The notes: a model not told the origin generated them from the sequence alone. A DNA stretch of 64,000 bases from Burkholderia lata (GCF_902499335.1 NZ_CABVQK010000009.1:124001-188000); one strand, 5' to 3'. Numbered from the stretch's first letter, positions 1 to 9,602 are shown. Numbers and translations are program-made.

Positions 1-160
1 TGTGCCTTCTCGGGGCTTCCGGCATTCGTCCCCCTGACTACAATCCGTCTCAAGCCAGTTGAAAGGTGTGCCAAACGAAGCGCGCTAAGTTCGCGGTCGT
101 GCACTTGAACTGCACGTTGCAATGCGGCTTCCCCCCACTTGATAAAGAGGACTATTGAAG

Positions 161-1093
161 ATGAGCGAAACCACTCGCAATGTTCAGCCGGTTACCGCCG
201 ACCTTGGCAAGGAAGGTTCGGGCGAACTCGTGCCGTCCCGCTACGCCGTTCGCGTGGGTAACGTCGATGTCGTGCTGATCAGCGACGGCGTGCTGCCGCT
301 GCCGACCACCACCATGTCCACCAACGTGAGCGAAGCGGACCGAAACGCATGGTTCGACGGCCGTTTCCTGCAACGCGACATGTTCGACTGGGCGCTGAAC
401 ATCGCGCTCGTACGCAGCGGTGAACGCCTGATCCTGATCGACTCCGGCGTGGGCGACGGCTTCGAATACTTCTCGCGTGCCGGGAAGTCGGTGATGCGGC
501 TGGAATCGGCCGGCATCGACTTGTCCGCGATCACCGATATCGTGATTACCCATATGCACATGGATCATGTCGGTGGGCTGAACGTCGACGGCGTCAAGGC
601 CAGGCTGCGCCCGGACGTGCGCATTCACGTATCGGCCGCGGAAGTGGCGTTCTGGAAAAATCCGGACTTCAGCAAGACGGTGATGCCGGAAACGGTGCCA
701 CCGGCACTCCGCAAGGCGGCTGCGAAGTTCGTGGCACTCTACGGTGAAAATATCGTGCAGTTCGACCAGACCGTTGAAGTCGCGGCAGGTGTGTCGGCGC
801 GCGTGACGGGTGGACACACACCGGGGCACTGCGTCGTGGACGTCGCATCGAACGGCGAGAAGCTCACGTTCGCAGGCGATGCGATTTTCGAAGTCAACTT
901 CGATCATCCCGAGTGGCAAAATGGCTTCGAGCACGATCCTGAAGCGGCTGCCGCCGTGCGTTTCGCGCTGTTCAATGAGGCCGCGGAAACCGGCGCACTA
1001 TTGGCCGCAGCGCATGTCGCGTTTCCGTCCATCGGTCATATCGCAAAGAACGGAGACGGATTTCGCTTTGTGCCGGTTATGTGGGACTACTGA
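161..1093 (+). CDS. MBL-fold metallo-hydrolase
   Basis: This is a 310-residue metallo-beta-lactamase-fold hydrolase. The metal-binding motif THMHMDH gives His131, His133, Asp135 and His136. A second metal-ligand region is GGHTPGH near residue 225, followed by an AGDA motif and a late AHVAFPS motif. The layout resembles lactonase, arylsulfatase or ring-opening hydrolases of this superfamily, but the substrate cannot be read from sequence. A TTG at 155 also opens the frame; I chose ATG 161 because the AAAGAGG ribosome-binding site at 144-150 then lies 10 bases upstream. No signal peptide is evident, so it is probably cytoplasmic. It stands alone, convergent with the galactoside operon. Confidence 0.85.
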   Translation: MSETTRNVQPVTADLGKEGSGELVPSRYAVRVGNVDVVLISDGVLPLPTTTMSTNVSEADRNAWFDGRFLQRDMFDWALNIALVRSGERLILIDSGVGDGFEYFSRAGKSVMRLESAGIDLSAITDIVITHMHMDHVGGLNVDGVKARLRPDVRIHVSAAEVAFWKNPDFSKTVMPETVPPALRKAAAKFVALYGENIVQFDQTVEVAAGVSARVTGGHTPGHCVVDVASNGEKLTFAGDAIFEVNFDHPEWQNGFEHDPEAAAAVRFALFNEAAETGALLAAAHVAFPSIGHIAKNGDGFRFVPVMWDY

Positions 1094-1197
1094 TCGTTGA
1101 TCGACTGTCGGCGATCGTCATGAGGCCGCCGTGCGCCCACGACGCTCGCCGCGGCTTTTTGTAGACGATCGCTCGCCGCCGCCGCGGCATCGGCAAC

Positions 1198-1220
1198 AAA
1201 AAAAGCCCGCCGAAGCGGGC
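1198..1220 (-). terminator. Rho-independent terminator of the galactoside operon
   Basis: On the minus strand a GCCCGC/GCGGGC stem with a TTCG loop (1205-1220) is followed by seven T residues (1198-1204). It lies about 50 bases after the stop codon of the last permease gene and would end the operon that begins near 7.6 kb. Confidence 0.85.
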
Positions 1221-1269
1221 AACCTCACGATGCAGAGGGGGAGATACGAATACGCGGGGCTGCGCGCGT

Positions 1270-2121
1270 TCAGCCTTTGGTCGCACCAAACGTCAGCCCC
1301 GCCACAAAATGCTTCTGCATAGCAAAGAACATCGCGACCGACGGCAGCGCAGCCAGAATCGACCCCGCCGACACAAGATTCCACGACGTCGTCCACTGCC
1401 CCTTCAACGCGGCAACGCCTGCCGTGATCGGCGCGGCTTCATCGCCTTGTGTGAGACACAGCGCCCAGAAGTAGTCATTCCACACGAACGTAAAAACGAG
1501 AATCGCCAGCGCAGCCAACGCAGGCCGGATCAACGGCAGCACGATCCGCCAGAACACCGTCCATTCCCCCGCCCCTTCGATCCGAGCCGCCTCGATCAAC
1601 TCGAACGGCAGCTGCTTGATGAAGTTGCGCAGAAACAGCGTACAGAACCCCGTCTGGAACGCGACATGAAAAAGGATCAGCGCCTCGACCGTATTGAACA
1701 CTCCGAGCCTGAGCGACAAATCCCGCACCGGAATCATCAACACCTGCACCGGCACGAAGTTGCCGGCAACGAACGTTCCGAACAGCGCGGTACTTCCGCG
1801 AAACTTGTAAGTCGCCAGCGCAAACCCCGCCATCGCCGCCAGCGCGATCGACCCGACCACAGACGGCACCGTGATCTGCACGCTGTTCCAGAAGTAATGC
1901 AGCATCGGCGACGTCGTCAGCGCGTCGCGATAGTTCTCGATCATCGAGAAGTGCCGTGGCCAGCCCCAGTAGTGGCCTTCGACCAGTTCCTCGGTCGAGC
2001 GCACCGACGTGACGAACACCGCGATCATCGGCAGCAGCCAGATCAGCAGCGCAACGGGCAGCGACAGCTTGTACAGCCTGCGCGAGACAGGCTTCCATTG
2101 AGCAACGGGAGTCGGAAACAT
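1270..2121 (-). CDS. Carbohydrate ABC transporter permease (MalG type)
   Basis: About 283 residues with six predicted hydrophobic segments and the EAA loop EAARIEGAGEWTVFWRIVLPL near residue 190, typical of the second permease of family 1 carbohydrate importers. It would form the membrane channel with the upstream MalF-type subunit and use the MalK-like ATPase encoded at the start of the operon. A GTG at 2130 could also serve as start. I prefer ATG 2121 because a GGTGG sequence precedes it and it fits the usual short cytoplasmic N-terminus. It is the last gene of the operon, before a clear terminator. Confidence 0.9.
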   Translation of the reverse strand: MFPTPVAQWKPVSRRLYKLSLPVALLIWLLPMIAVFVTSVRSTEELVEGHYWGWPRHFSMIENYRDALTTSPMLHYFWNSVQITVPSVVGSIALAAMAGFALATYKFRGSTALFGTFVAGNFVPVQVLMIPVRDLSLRLGVFNTVEALILFHVAFQTGFCTLFLRNFIKQLPFELIEAARIEGAGEWTVFWRIVLPLIRPALAALAILVFTFVWNDYFWALCLTQGDEAAPITAGVAALKGQWTTSWNLVSAGSILAALPSVAMFFAMQKHFVAGLTFGATKG

Positions 2122-2138
2122 GATGGCCACCGGTCAGG

Positions 2139-3083
2139 TTATTGCTCGTTGCGCAGCAGGCGGCGCAACTGGAACACGATGTAGACGAGCATGATCGCGA
2201 ACAGCACGACCGCAATCGACGCGGAATAGCCGAGCCGGTAGTACTTGATTGCCTGGTCGTACATGTAATACGCGAGCACGGTCGAGCTCTCGAACGGGCC
2301 GCCGCTCGTCATCACCGAGATCAGGTCGAAGCTGCGCAGCGCGCCGATCACCGTGACGACGATCGCCATGAAGGTGGTCGGCCGCAGTTGCGGCAGCACC
2401 ACATGCCACAGCAGCGCGAAGCCGCGCGCGCCCTCCATCCGCGCGGCTTCGATCTGTTCCGGGTTGAGCGACGTGAGGCCGGTGAGGTACAGGATCATGC
2501 AATACGCGGTTTGCGGCCACAGCGCGGCAAACACGATGCCGAACGTCGCATAGCGCGCATCGCCGAGCACCGGGATGCCGTGCCCGGCGATCAGCGCGAG
2601 CAGCCCGAACGTCGGATCGTAGAACCACGAGAAGATCAGGCCGACGACCACGCCGGACAGCACGAACGGCGCGAAGAACAGCGACTTCACGAGCCGGATG
2701 CCGCCGACTGCCTGGTTCAGGTACAACGCCAGCGCGAGACCGAGCGGTGGCGCGAGCATGAACAGCACGAGCCAGATCACGTTGTTGCGCAGCGCGGTGT
2801 AGAACGTCGACGCATGCAGCAGTTCGACGTAGTTCGCGACACCGACGAAGGTACGCTCGGTCATCCCGTCCCAGTTGTACAGGCTCAGCCACAGCGTCGA
2901 CAGGATCGGCCAGATCACATAGACGGCAACCATGGCGCAGGCCGGCGCGAGAAAGAGCCACGCGGCGCGCCGTTGCCGCCGCACGGCGGGCGACGGGCGG
3001 CGTGCGGGCAGTGCGGTGGCGGATGGCCCGCGCGGCGGTGGCGCGGTGCCGGCGGGCGGGGTGGACGTGATCGGACTGGACAC
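2139..3083 (-). CDS. Carbohydrate ABC transporter permease (MalF type)
   Basis: A 314-residue permease with a long Pro/Arg-rich cytoplasmic N-terminus (residues 1-40), then hydrophobic spans and the EAA-loop sequence EAARMEGARGFALLWHVVLPQL near residue 210. This is the first permease subunit of a family 1 sugar importer. The start is GTG, preceded by a strong AGGAGG with six intervening bases. It sits between the solute-binding protein gene and the MalG-type permease, 17 bases from the latter, consistent with cotranscription. The likely cargo is a galactoside, inferred from the adjacent beta-galactosidase. Confidence 0.9.
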   Translation of the reverse strand: MSSPITSTPPAGTAPPPRGPSATALPARRPSPAVRRQRRAAWLFLAPACAMVAVYVIWPILSTLWLSLYNWDGMTERTFVGVANYVELLHASTFYTALRNNVIWLVLFMLAPPLGLALALYLNQAVGGIRLVKSLFFAPFVLSGVVVGLIFSWFYDPTFGLLALIAGHGIPVLGDARYATFGIVFAALWPQTAYCMILYLTGLTSLNPEQIEAARMEGARGFALLWHVVLPQLRPTTFMAIVVTVIGALRSFDLISVMTSGGPFESSTVLAYYMYDQAIKYYRLGYSASIAVVLFAIMLVYIVFQLRRLLRNEQ

Positions 3084-3137
3084 GGCAAGCCTCCTGAACG
3101 GGCGCGGCGGCGCGGGGCCGCCGGTTGGGTCACGCGG

Positions 3138-4397
3138 TCACTTCTTGTAGATCCGCTTGCGGGTCTGTTCGAGTTGCGCGAGCACCGTATCGAGCTGCGC
3201 GGGATTCGCGAGGAACTGCTGCATGCCCTTCATCCCCTCGTCGGCCATTTCCTTCGTCATGTCGCGGTCGTAGAACTGCGCGACGCCGCCCTTCGTGTCG
3301 GCAAGGATCCGGAACCCGATGCGCGAGATCGGATCGGCCGGCTCGGGCGATTTGCTGTTGGCCGACAGCGAGCCGAGCCCTTCCGCGAGCTTCGCGCCCA
3401 TCTCGGGCGTTTCGACGAACGCGAGGAACGTGTGCGCGTCGGCCTTGTTCTTCGCCTTCGTCGGGATATGCAGCGATTCGACCGGGCCGTCCTCGGCGGT
3501 CGGCACCTTCGGGTCGATGATCGGGAAGCGGTAGTAGCCCATTTCCTGCTTCACGTTCGGTGGAAAGCCCGCCGCGATGAAGGTGCCCATCAGCATCATC
3601 GCGGCCTTGCCCTGGAACAGGAACGGCTGCGCGCCGTCGAGATCGTAGGACAGCGCGTTGTCGATGAAGTAGCCCGCGTCGATCAGCGATTTCCACGTCG
3701 TGTAGACCTTCTTCACGCGCGGGTCGGTGTACGGCACGTCGCCGGCCATCAGTTGCTGGTGGAACGCGTTGCCGTTCAGGCGCAGGTCGAGATAGTCGAA
3801 CCAGCCGGCGAGCGTCCACGCGTCGCGGCCGCCGATCGCGATCGGCGTGATGCCGGCCGCTTTCAGCTTCTTGCACGCGTCGAGAAACTGGTCCCACGTC
3901 TTCGGCTCGTCGGCGATGCCGACCTTGTGGAACAGGTCCTTGCGGTAGAACAGCCCCCACGAGTAGTAGACGGTCGGCGCCGCATACTGCTTGCCGTTGT
4001 ACGACGATGCATCGCGTGTCGACGCGTACATTGCCCCCCAGCCGTTCTTCGTCCAGTCGCCGCTCAGGTCCTCGAACAGCCCGCGCTTCGCGTAGTACGC
4101 CATCCGCTCGCCCGCGTGCCAGTTCACGACATCCGGCGCGACGGTCGTGAGCCATGCGGGAAGCTGTACCTTGTACGCTTCCTCGTCGACGAAAGTCGCC
4201 TTCACGTCGATGTCGGGATGCGCCTTGCGAAACGCGTCGAGCGTCGACTGCCAGACCGCGCGCTGGCTGGCGCCCTTGAACGCGATGTTGATCGTCAGCG
4301 TGCCGGCATCGGCGGGCGCCGTCATGCCGAGCGATGCCAGTGCGATAGCGGCGGCCGTGGCGAGCCGGGCGGCGGCGCGAAGGGGGCGATGTGTCAT
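3138..4397 (-). CDS. Sugar ABC transporter solute-binding protein
   Basis: A 419-residue periplasmic binding protein of the family 1 extracellular solute-binding group. Residues 1-31 form a Sec signal peptide (Arg-rich start, Ala/Leu core, predicted cleavage after the Ala-Asp-Ala region). The mature protein begins with a beta strand and an AFRKAHPDIDV segment usual for this family. It would deliver an oligosaccharide to the MalF/MalG pair encoded directly downstream. Placement right after the GH42 gene suggests that the ligand is a beta-galactoside or galacto-oligosaccharide; that is inference from context. Confidence 0.9.
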   Translation of the reverse strand: MTHRPLRAAARLATAAAIALASLGMTAPADAGTLTINIAFKGASQRAVWQSTLDAFRKAHPDIDVKATFVDEEAYKVQLPAWLTTVAPDVVNWHAGERMAYYAKRGLFEDLSGDWTKNGWGAMYASTRDASSYNGKQYAAPTVYYSWGLFYRKDLFHKVGIADEPKTWDQFLDACKKLKAAGITPIAIGGRDAWTLAGWFDYLDLRLNGNAFHQQLMAGDVPYTDPRVKKVYTTWKSLIDAGYFIDNALSYDLDGAQPFLFQGKAAMMLMGTFIAAGFPPNVKQEMGYYRFPIIDPKVPTAEDGPVESLHIPTKAKNKADAHTFLAFVETPEMGAKLAEGLGSLSANSKSPEPADPISRIGFRILADTKGGVAQFYDRDMTKEMADEGMKGMQQFLANPAQLDTVLAQLEQTRKRIYKK

Positions 4398-4460
4398 ACG
4401 TGTCTCCAGTCCTGGGTGTCGTTGTGCGTGATCGGCGCGTCGTGGCGCCGGTGGCGGGTG

Positions 4461-6446
4461 CTACGAACGGCTTCGATACACGGCCACGTCTTGCGGCCCG
4501 ACTTGCGCCGTGCCGAGCACGAACGCGGACGGCGGCACCGCGTCGATCGTGTGCGGCGCGTCGCCATAGTTGAAAACGTAGGTCAGGCCGCCGCGCCGGC
4601 TCACCCGCACGCCGTCGCCGAGCGACGTCGGCGCGAGGCCGGCTTCGGTGGCGACATCGGCGAATAGCCGGGCGGTGGTCGCGTCGTCGAACAGCGCGGC
4701 CCAGTAGTGCAGCGTGCCGTGCGACACGCAGGCTGGGTGACCGTCGGCGAAGCGTGCCCGCACGACGCTGCGCGTGTCGTCGTGCAGCTCGACGAAGTCG
4801 CGCCAGTGGCGCGCATTGCCCGAGAGCGGCGCGCCGTCGCGCAGCGTGCCGTCGATTCGCTCGGTCACGTTCGGCCGCAGCGATTCGACGCGCCACACGC
4901 GTACCGGCAGGATCGACGCGAGCGGGCCGGGCGGCAGCGTCGGCGGGATCTGCAGGTCGACGGTCTTCGAGCCGGTGCGCGGCCCGAACACCGCATGCGC
5001 GCCCGAGGCCGCGAGCCGTGCGGCGAAATCGTCCGGCACGACGGGCAGCGGCGGCACGACGACGAGGCGGTAGCCGTCGAGCGGCGTATGCGCGGAAACG
5101 ATGTCGACGTCGAGGCCGAGCGAGCGCAGCGCCGAGTAGTACTCGAACGCGAAGCGCGGGTAATGGAAATCGGCGCCCTGCGGCTGCACTTCGAACAGCC
5201 ACTTCGCGTCGTAATCGAAGACCAGTGCGACGGGGGCGCGTACGGCGCCGTTTGCATCCGCGCCGGCGTCGTGCACGGCCGCGATCTCGTGCGCGACGCG
5301 CTGCGCCTCGCGGCCGCCTTCGTCGAGTTGGTCATCGGGTGTGTGCAGGCCCGCATGCATCTGCTCCTGTGCGAACGGCGCCTGCCGCCAGCGGAAGTAC
5401 GACACACAGCCGGCGCCGTGCGCGAACGCCTCCCAGCTCCACAGGCGCACCATGCCCGGCAGCGGCGCGGGGTTCCACTGCGCCCAGTTCACGGGCCCCG
5501 GCTGCTGCTCCATCACCCAGAACGGCAGCTTCGACATGCCGCGGTAGAGGTCATGATTGAACGACGCGAAATCGGGATGGCCGGTGCGCAGCCAGCGCGC
5601 CTTCACGTCCGGTGCGAACCATTGCTCCTCGAGCGCGCCGAGCGGATAGCTGTCCCACGTCGCAACGTCGAGGTCGCGCGCTACGTCGTAATGATCGAAC
5701 TCGGTGAACAGCTGCATGAAGTTGTGCGCGACGGGCCGGCCCGGCGAATGCGCGCGGATCACGTCGACCTGCATCCGGTGATAGCGCGCGACTTCGTCCG
5801 ACGCGAAGCGCCGGTAGTCGAGGCGATGCGACGGGTGGGCCTCGGTCACGGTGCCGACGGGCGCGTCGACTTCGTCGAAATGGCGATATTCCATGCTCCA
5901 GAACACGGTGCCCCACGCGCGGTTCAGCGCGTCGATCGTGCCGTAGCGCGCCTTCAGCCACGCACGGAAGCGCACGAGCGCGGCCGGCGAGTAGCTGACG
6001 ACGGTCTGGTGGCAGCCCAGCTCGTTGTCGGTCTGCCAGTAGCGCACGGCCGGGTGGCGGCCGTAGCGTTCGGCGACCGCCGTGCAGATCTGGCGCGACG
6101 CTTCGAGATAGGTCGGCGACGAGAAGTCGTAGTGACGGCGCGAGCCGAACGCACGCGGCCGGCCGTCCGCGCCGATCGCGAGGATGTCGGGGTGGCGATC
6201 GACCAGCCATTTCGGCGGCGTCGCGGTCGGCGTGCACATCACGATCTCGAGGCCGGCCGCACCGAGCACGTCGACCGCGCGATCGAGCCAGCCCCAGTCG
6301 TATTCGCCCGGCGACGGCTCGATGCGGCTCCACGCGAATTCGGCGATCCGCACCTGCTCGATGCCGAGCGCTTTCATCCGGCGGGCATCGTCGGCCCACA
6401 TCGTTTCCGGCCAGTGTTCCGGGTAGTAACAGACTCCGAGGCGCAT
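4461..6446 (-). CDS. GH42 beta-galactosidase
   Basis: A 661-residue glycoside hydrolase family 42 beta-galactosidase. The N-terminal TIM barrel opens with GVCYYPEHWP. The acid/base residue is Glu142 in TDNELG and the nucleophile is Glu313 in WVMEQQPG, nearly the same spacing as characterised GH42 enzymes. A trimerisation domain and a small beta domain follow after about residue 390. There is no signal peptide, so it acts on imported sugar in the cytoplasm and releases galactose from short galactosides. It starts nine bases after the ATPase gene ends, within a five-gene operon. Released galactose could feed sugar oxidation of the kind encoded by the 12-20 kb operon, though that link is speculative. 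Confidence 0.93.
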   Translation of the reverse strand: MRLGVCYYPEHWPETMWADDARRMKALGIEQVRIAEFAWSRIEPSPGEYDWGWLDRAVDVLGAAGLEIVMCTPTATPPKWLVDRHPDILAIGADGRPRAFGSRRHYDFSSPTYLEASRQICTAVAERYGRHPAVRYWQTDNELGCHQTVVSYSPAALVRFRAWLKARYGTIDALNRAWGTVFWSMEYRHFDEVDAPVGTVTEAHPSHRLDYRRFASDEVARYHRMQVDVIRAHSPGRPVAHNFMQLFTEFDHYDVARDLDVATWDSYPLGALEEQWFAPDVKARWLRTGHPDFASFNHDLYRGMSKLPFWVMEQQPGPVNWAQWNPAPLPGMVRLWSWEAFAHGAGCVSYFRWRQAPFAQEQMHAGLHTPDDQLDEGGREAQRVAHEIAAVHDAGADANGAVRAPVALVFDYDAKWLFEVQPQGADFHYPRFAFEYYSALRSLGLDVDIVSAHTPLDGYRLVVVPPLPVVPDDFAARLAASGAHAVFGPRTGSKTVDLQIPPTLPPGPLASILPVRVWRVESLRPNVTERIDGTLRDGAPLSGNARHWRDFVELHDDTRSVVRARFADGHPACVSHGTLHYWAALFDDATTARLFADVATEAGLAPTSLGDGVRVSRRGGLTYVFNYGDAPHTIDAVPPSAFVLGTAQVGPQDVAVYRSRS

Positions 6447-6455
6447 GCCCGATCC

Positions 6456-7604
6456 TTATGCGTAGTGGTGAACGTGGACGTCGGCGCACGCGGGCACCGC
6501 GCGGCCGTCTTCGGTGAAGAGATGGCAGGCCGCGGCCGGCGCATGCACGAGCACGCGTTCGCCGCTGCGCACCTGTGCGTCGCCGGGCATCTTCGCGATG
6601 AGCGCGTTGCCGCCGGGCTGGTCGAGATGCACGTAGGTCTGTTCGCCGAGGCGTTCGACGAGCGCGACGTCGCGTGCGAGTGCTGTCGCTTCGTGCGCGG
6701 CACCGAGCGTCAGGTGTTCGGGGCGAATCCCGAGCGTTACGGCGGCGCCCGCACCGAGCGCCGAGCCGTCGCGCGGCAGCACGAAGGTTTCGCCGGAAGG
6801 CATGAGGGTGACGGTCGTGCGATGCGCATCGCAGGCCGTCACGACGGCCGGCAGGAAGTTCATCCGCGGCGAACCGATGAAGCCCGCGACGAAGCGGCTG
6901 GCCGGGTGGTGGTAGAGGTCGAGCGGCGCACCGACCTGCGCGATGCTGCCGTGCTGCGCGGTGTCGGCGCCGGCGTGCAGCAGCACGATCTTGTCGGCGA
7001 GCGTCATCGCTTCGGTCTGGTCGTGCGTCACGTAGACGACGCTTGCGCGTTCGAACTGCCGGTGCAGCCGCGCGATCTCGATGCGGGTCTGGCCGCGCAA
7101 CGCGGCGTCGAGATTCGACAGCGGCTCGTCGAACAGGAACACGCCGGGTTCGCGCACGATCGCGCGGCCGATCGCGACGCGCTGGCGCTGCCCGCCCGAC
7201 AGCGCCTTCGGCTTGCGATCGAGCAGCGTGTCGAGCTGCAGGATGCGCGCGGCATCGCGCACCTTCCGGTCGATCTCGGCCTTCGGCATGCGCGCGAGCT
7301 TCAGCCCGAACGCCATGTTCTCGTAGACCGTCATGTGCGGAAACAGCGCGTAGCTCTGGAACACCATCGCGACGCCGCGCTCGGCAGCGGGCACGTCGTC
7401 AACGCGGCGGCCGTCGATCGACAGCTCGCCCGCGCTCAGGTCCTCGAGCCCGGCGATCATCCGCAGCAACGTCGACTTGCCGCATCCGGACGGCCCGAGG
7501 AACACGCAGAACTCGTGCGCGCCGATCTCCAGATCGACGTCGCGAATGACCGGCGCGTGATCGCCATAGGCTTTCTGCACGCGCCGCATCGAGATGCTCG
7601 CCAT
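6456..7604 (-). CDS. Sugar ABC transporter ATP-binding protein (MalK/UgpC type)
   Basis: A 382-residue ATPase with an N-terminal nucleotide-binding domain: Walker A GPSGCGKST near residue 39, signature LSGGQRQR near 135 and Walker B VFLFDEP near 155. A C-terminal OB-fold regulatory region of the MalK type follows from about residue 235. It energises the two permeases at the other end of the operon. An upstream in-frame ATG exists at 7667, but ATG 7604 has a GGAG ribosome-binding site and matches the normal N-terminus of the family. It is the first gene of the operon and lies under the palindrome at 7641-7656. Confidence 0.93.
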   Translation of the reverse strand: MASISMRRVQKAYGDHAPVIRDVDLEIGAHEFCVFLGPSGCGKSTLLRMIAGLEDLSAGELSIDGRRVDDVPAAERGVAMVFQSYALFPHMTVYENMAFGLKLARMPKAEIDRKVRDAARILQLDTLLDRKPKALSGGQRQRVAIGRAIVREPGVFLFDEPLSNLDAALRGQTRIEIARLHRQFERASVVYVTHDQTEAMTLADKIVLLHAGADTAQHGSIAQVGAPLDLYHHPASRFVAGFIGSPRMNFLPAVVTACDAHRTTVTLMPSGETFVLPRDGSALGAGAAVTLGIRPEHLTLGAAHEATALARDVALVERLGEQTYVHLDQPGGNALIAKMPGDAQVRSGERVLVHAPAAACHLFTEDGRAVPACADVHVHHYA

Positions 7605-7640
7605 TGTCTCCGCTCCATGTTCTAATGCGCTTTCATCAGT

Positions 7641-7656
7641 GATTAAGCGCTTAATC
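7641..7656. promoter_or_regulatory. LacI-type operator, perfect 16-bp palindrome
   Basis: GATTAAGC is followed directly by GCTTAATC, giving a perfect palindrome with the central CG step common in LacI/GalR operators. It lies 37 bases upstream of the ATPase start and 138 bases upstream of the divergent lacI-family gene. On the minus strand it overlaps a possible -35 TTGATC, so bound repressor should block the galactoside operon. Confidence 0.75.
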
Positions 7657-7793
7657 ATCGCGATCAAAAAAAGAGGCGATGCGATCGCGGCCGAGTCGCG
7701 CCCGTCGGTCGGGCGGCAGGGTGTGCGGCGATAGTGCGCCGCTTCGGTGAGCGAAGCAAATACTGGATAGACGTCTCATATAGTGAGCAGACG

Positions 7794-8834
7794 ATGGCAA
7801 CCCTGGATGAAGTGGCGCGCCGCGCCGGCGTGACGGCCGCAACCGTGTCGAACGTGCTGCGCGACCGCGGCCGGGTGGGCGAGGCGACGCGTGCGCGGGT
7901 GCTCGAAGCCGTGGCGGCGCTCGGGTATCGGCCACATCTCGCCGCGCGGGCGCTGGCGGAAGGGCGCGCGCCGACGGTCGCGCTGATGGTGTCGAGCATC
8001 GCGAACCCGTTCTACCCGGAGTTCGCACTGGCGGTAGAGCGTGCGGTGCGCCGCAACGGGCAGTTCCTGATCGTCTGCAATACGAACGAAGATCCGTTGC
8101 AGGGGCGCGCGTATCTCGACCAGATCGCCGGCACGATCTCCGAAGGCATTCTCGTAACCAACGCGAACCTGCATCTGCCGGATCTGCGCGACGTGGCGGC
8201 GCGCGGCGTGCCGGTCGTGCTGTGCCTGTGGGAGCGGCCAGAGGCGCCGCCCGACGGATTGCCGTGCGTCGCGATCGATTTCCGCGAAGCGGGGCGGATC
8301 GCGACGCGGCACCTGCTCGAGCTGGGCCACGAGCGGATCGGCGTGATCGTCGGCGGGTCGGCGAGCGGCGTGCAGGCGGCGCGCTACGACGGCTTCGTCG
8401 ACGTGATGCGCGAAGCCGGGCTCGATGCGTCGCTCGTCGCGGCGGAGCCCGATTCGATCGAAGGCGGCGTGCGTGCGGCGGGGCGGTTGCTCGATGCGCA
8501 TCCGCGGTTGACCGCGCTGGTCGCGACCAACGACCTGCCGGCGATCGGTGCGATGCATGCGGCAGCCGATCGCGGCAGGCGTGTGCCGGATGATCTGTCG
8601 ATCGTCGGGATCACCGACATTCACCTGGCCAGCGACACGCGGCCCACGCTGACGACCGTTGCGATCCCGACCGCCGAGGCCGCCGGGATCGCGGTCGAGC
8701 TGCTCAATACGCTGCGTGAAGCGGGTGGGCACGGCGACGCGGCGTCGCGCGTGCGTGTCGCGTCGCTGCCGAGGCTGGTAGTGCGTGGTACGACTGGTCG
8801 CGCGGCCGACGGGAGCGCGAAGCGGTCGACTTGA
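7794..8834 (+). CDS. LacI-family transcriptional repressor
   Basis: A 346-residue regulator. Residues 1-50 are the LacI helix-turn-helix (ATLDEVARRAGVTAATVSNVL) with the usual hinge ending GYRPHLAARAL. A periplasmic-binding-like sensor domain fills the rest. It is divergent from the sugar import/GH42 operon and most likely represses it through the palindrome at 7641-7656, with release on binding a galactoside. The start is set by the canonical first residues of the HTH. A longer in-frame extension to 7734 has no support. A short inverted repeat GCTTCG/CGAAGC at 7741-7757 lies in its own leader. Confidence 0.92.
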   Translation: MATLDEVARRAGVTAATVSNVLRDRGRVGEATRARVLEAVAALGYRPHLAARALAEGRAPTVALMVSSIANPFYPEFALAVERAVRRNGQFLIVCNTNEDPLQGRAYLDQIAGTISEGILVTNANLHLPDLRDVAARGVPVVLCLWERPEAPPDGLPCVAIDFREAGRIATRHLLELGHERIGVIVGGSASGVQAARYDGFVDVMREAGLDASLVAAEPDSIEGGVRAAGRLLDAHPRLTALVATNDLPAIGAMHAAADRGRRVPDDLSIVGITDIHLASDTRPTLTTVAIPTAEAAGIAVELLNTLREAGGHGDAASRVRVASLPRLVVRGTTGRAADGSAKRST

Positions 8835-8932
8835 TGAGTCGTGGAGTGAGTACTTTGAAGTAGCCGGCGTGATCCGTGAGACCCGGCATGGGGCCGCGCG
8901 CGGTGTAGCAAACGGCAAGCGCACCGCCGGCC

Positions 8933-9574
8933 TCAACCGCCTTCGACGAGCTGCAGCACGATGCGCCTGGCCGATTCGAGATGCGCGACCGTCATCGAAC
9001 GAGCCGCACGCGCATTGCGTTCGCGGCACGCCTGCAGAACCTCCTCGTGCTCGACCTGGAACGATGGCGTATCCGCGAGCAGCGTGGTCTGCAGACGCTC
9101 GTACCGTTCGACCTGGCTGCGCAGCTCCGCGATCGTCTTCAACTGCCGCGCGTTGCCGCAGCACGAATACAGCAGCGCGTGGAATTCGCGATTCAGTTCG
9201 CCCTGCCGGCGCGACACGGCCGCATCGCCGAGCAGGCGATGGACGAGTTCGGCGCGCGCGAGCGTCTCGTCGTCGAGCCGCTTCACGCTCCGGTAGATCG
9301 CGTCGCCTTCGAGCAGCGCGCGCAGGTCGTAGATTTCCCGCACGTCCGATGCGGTCAGCATGCGCACGACGGCGCCGCGATTCCTGAAGATGTCCAGCAA
9401 TCCTTCGCGCTCCAGGCGCTGGATCGCCTCGCGCATTGGAATCCGGCTGATGCCGAACCGGTCGGCCAGGTCGCGCTCGACGAGCCGCTCGCCGGCCTGC
9501 AACTCGCCGTTGATGATCATGTCCCGCAACGAGGCGGCGACCGCGTCCGCCGTGGAATCGAGTTTGGCTTCCAT
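8933..9574 (-). CDS. GntR-family regulator, FadR/FCD subfamily
   Basis: A 213-residue regulator with a winged helix at residues 8-75 (GERLVERDLADRFGISRIPMREAI) and an all-helical FCD ligand domain behind it (DLRALLEGDAIYR, NREFHALLY). FCD domains usually bind small carboxylic acids. It is divergent from an OsmC-like gene and a GST gene. A perfect FadR-type operator lies 29 bases upstream of its start, so autoregulation and control of the divergent pair are likely. The frame stays open to 9913, but ATG 9574 is the natural start and the extension would overlap the operator. Confidence 0.88.
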   Translation of the reverse strand: MEAKLDSTADAVAASLRDMIINGELQAGERLVERDLADRFGISRIPMREAIQRLEREGLLDIFRNRGAVVRMLTASDVREIYDLRALLEGDAIYRSVKRLDDETLARAELVHRLLGDAAVSRRQGELNREFHALLYSCCGNARQLKTIAELRSQVERYERLQTTLLADTPSFQVEHEEVLQACRERNARAARSMTVAHLESARRIVLQLVEGG

Positions 9575-9602
9575 GCCTGCATGTTCCGTCAATTTGGAAT
9601 AA

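Noticed and set aside
2142..7625. Very long plus-strand open frames opposite the galactoside operon (2142-4667 and 4707-7625)
   Set aside because: They are high-GC shadows, Arg/His-rich with no recognisable domains. The minus-strand genes have clear motifs and ribosome-binding sites.
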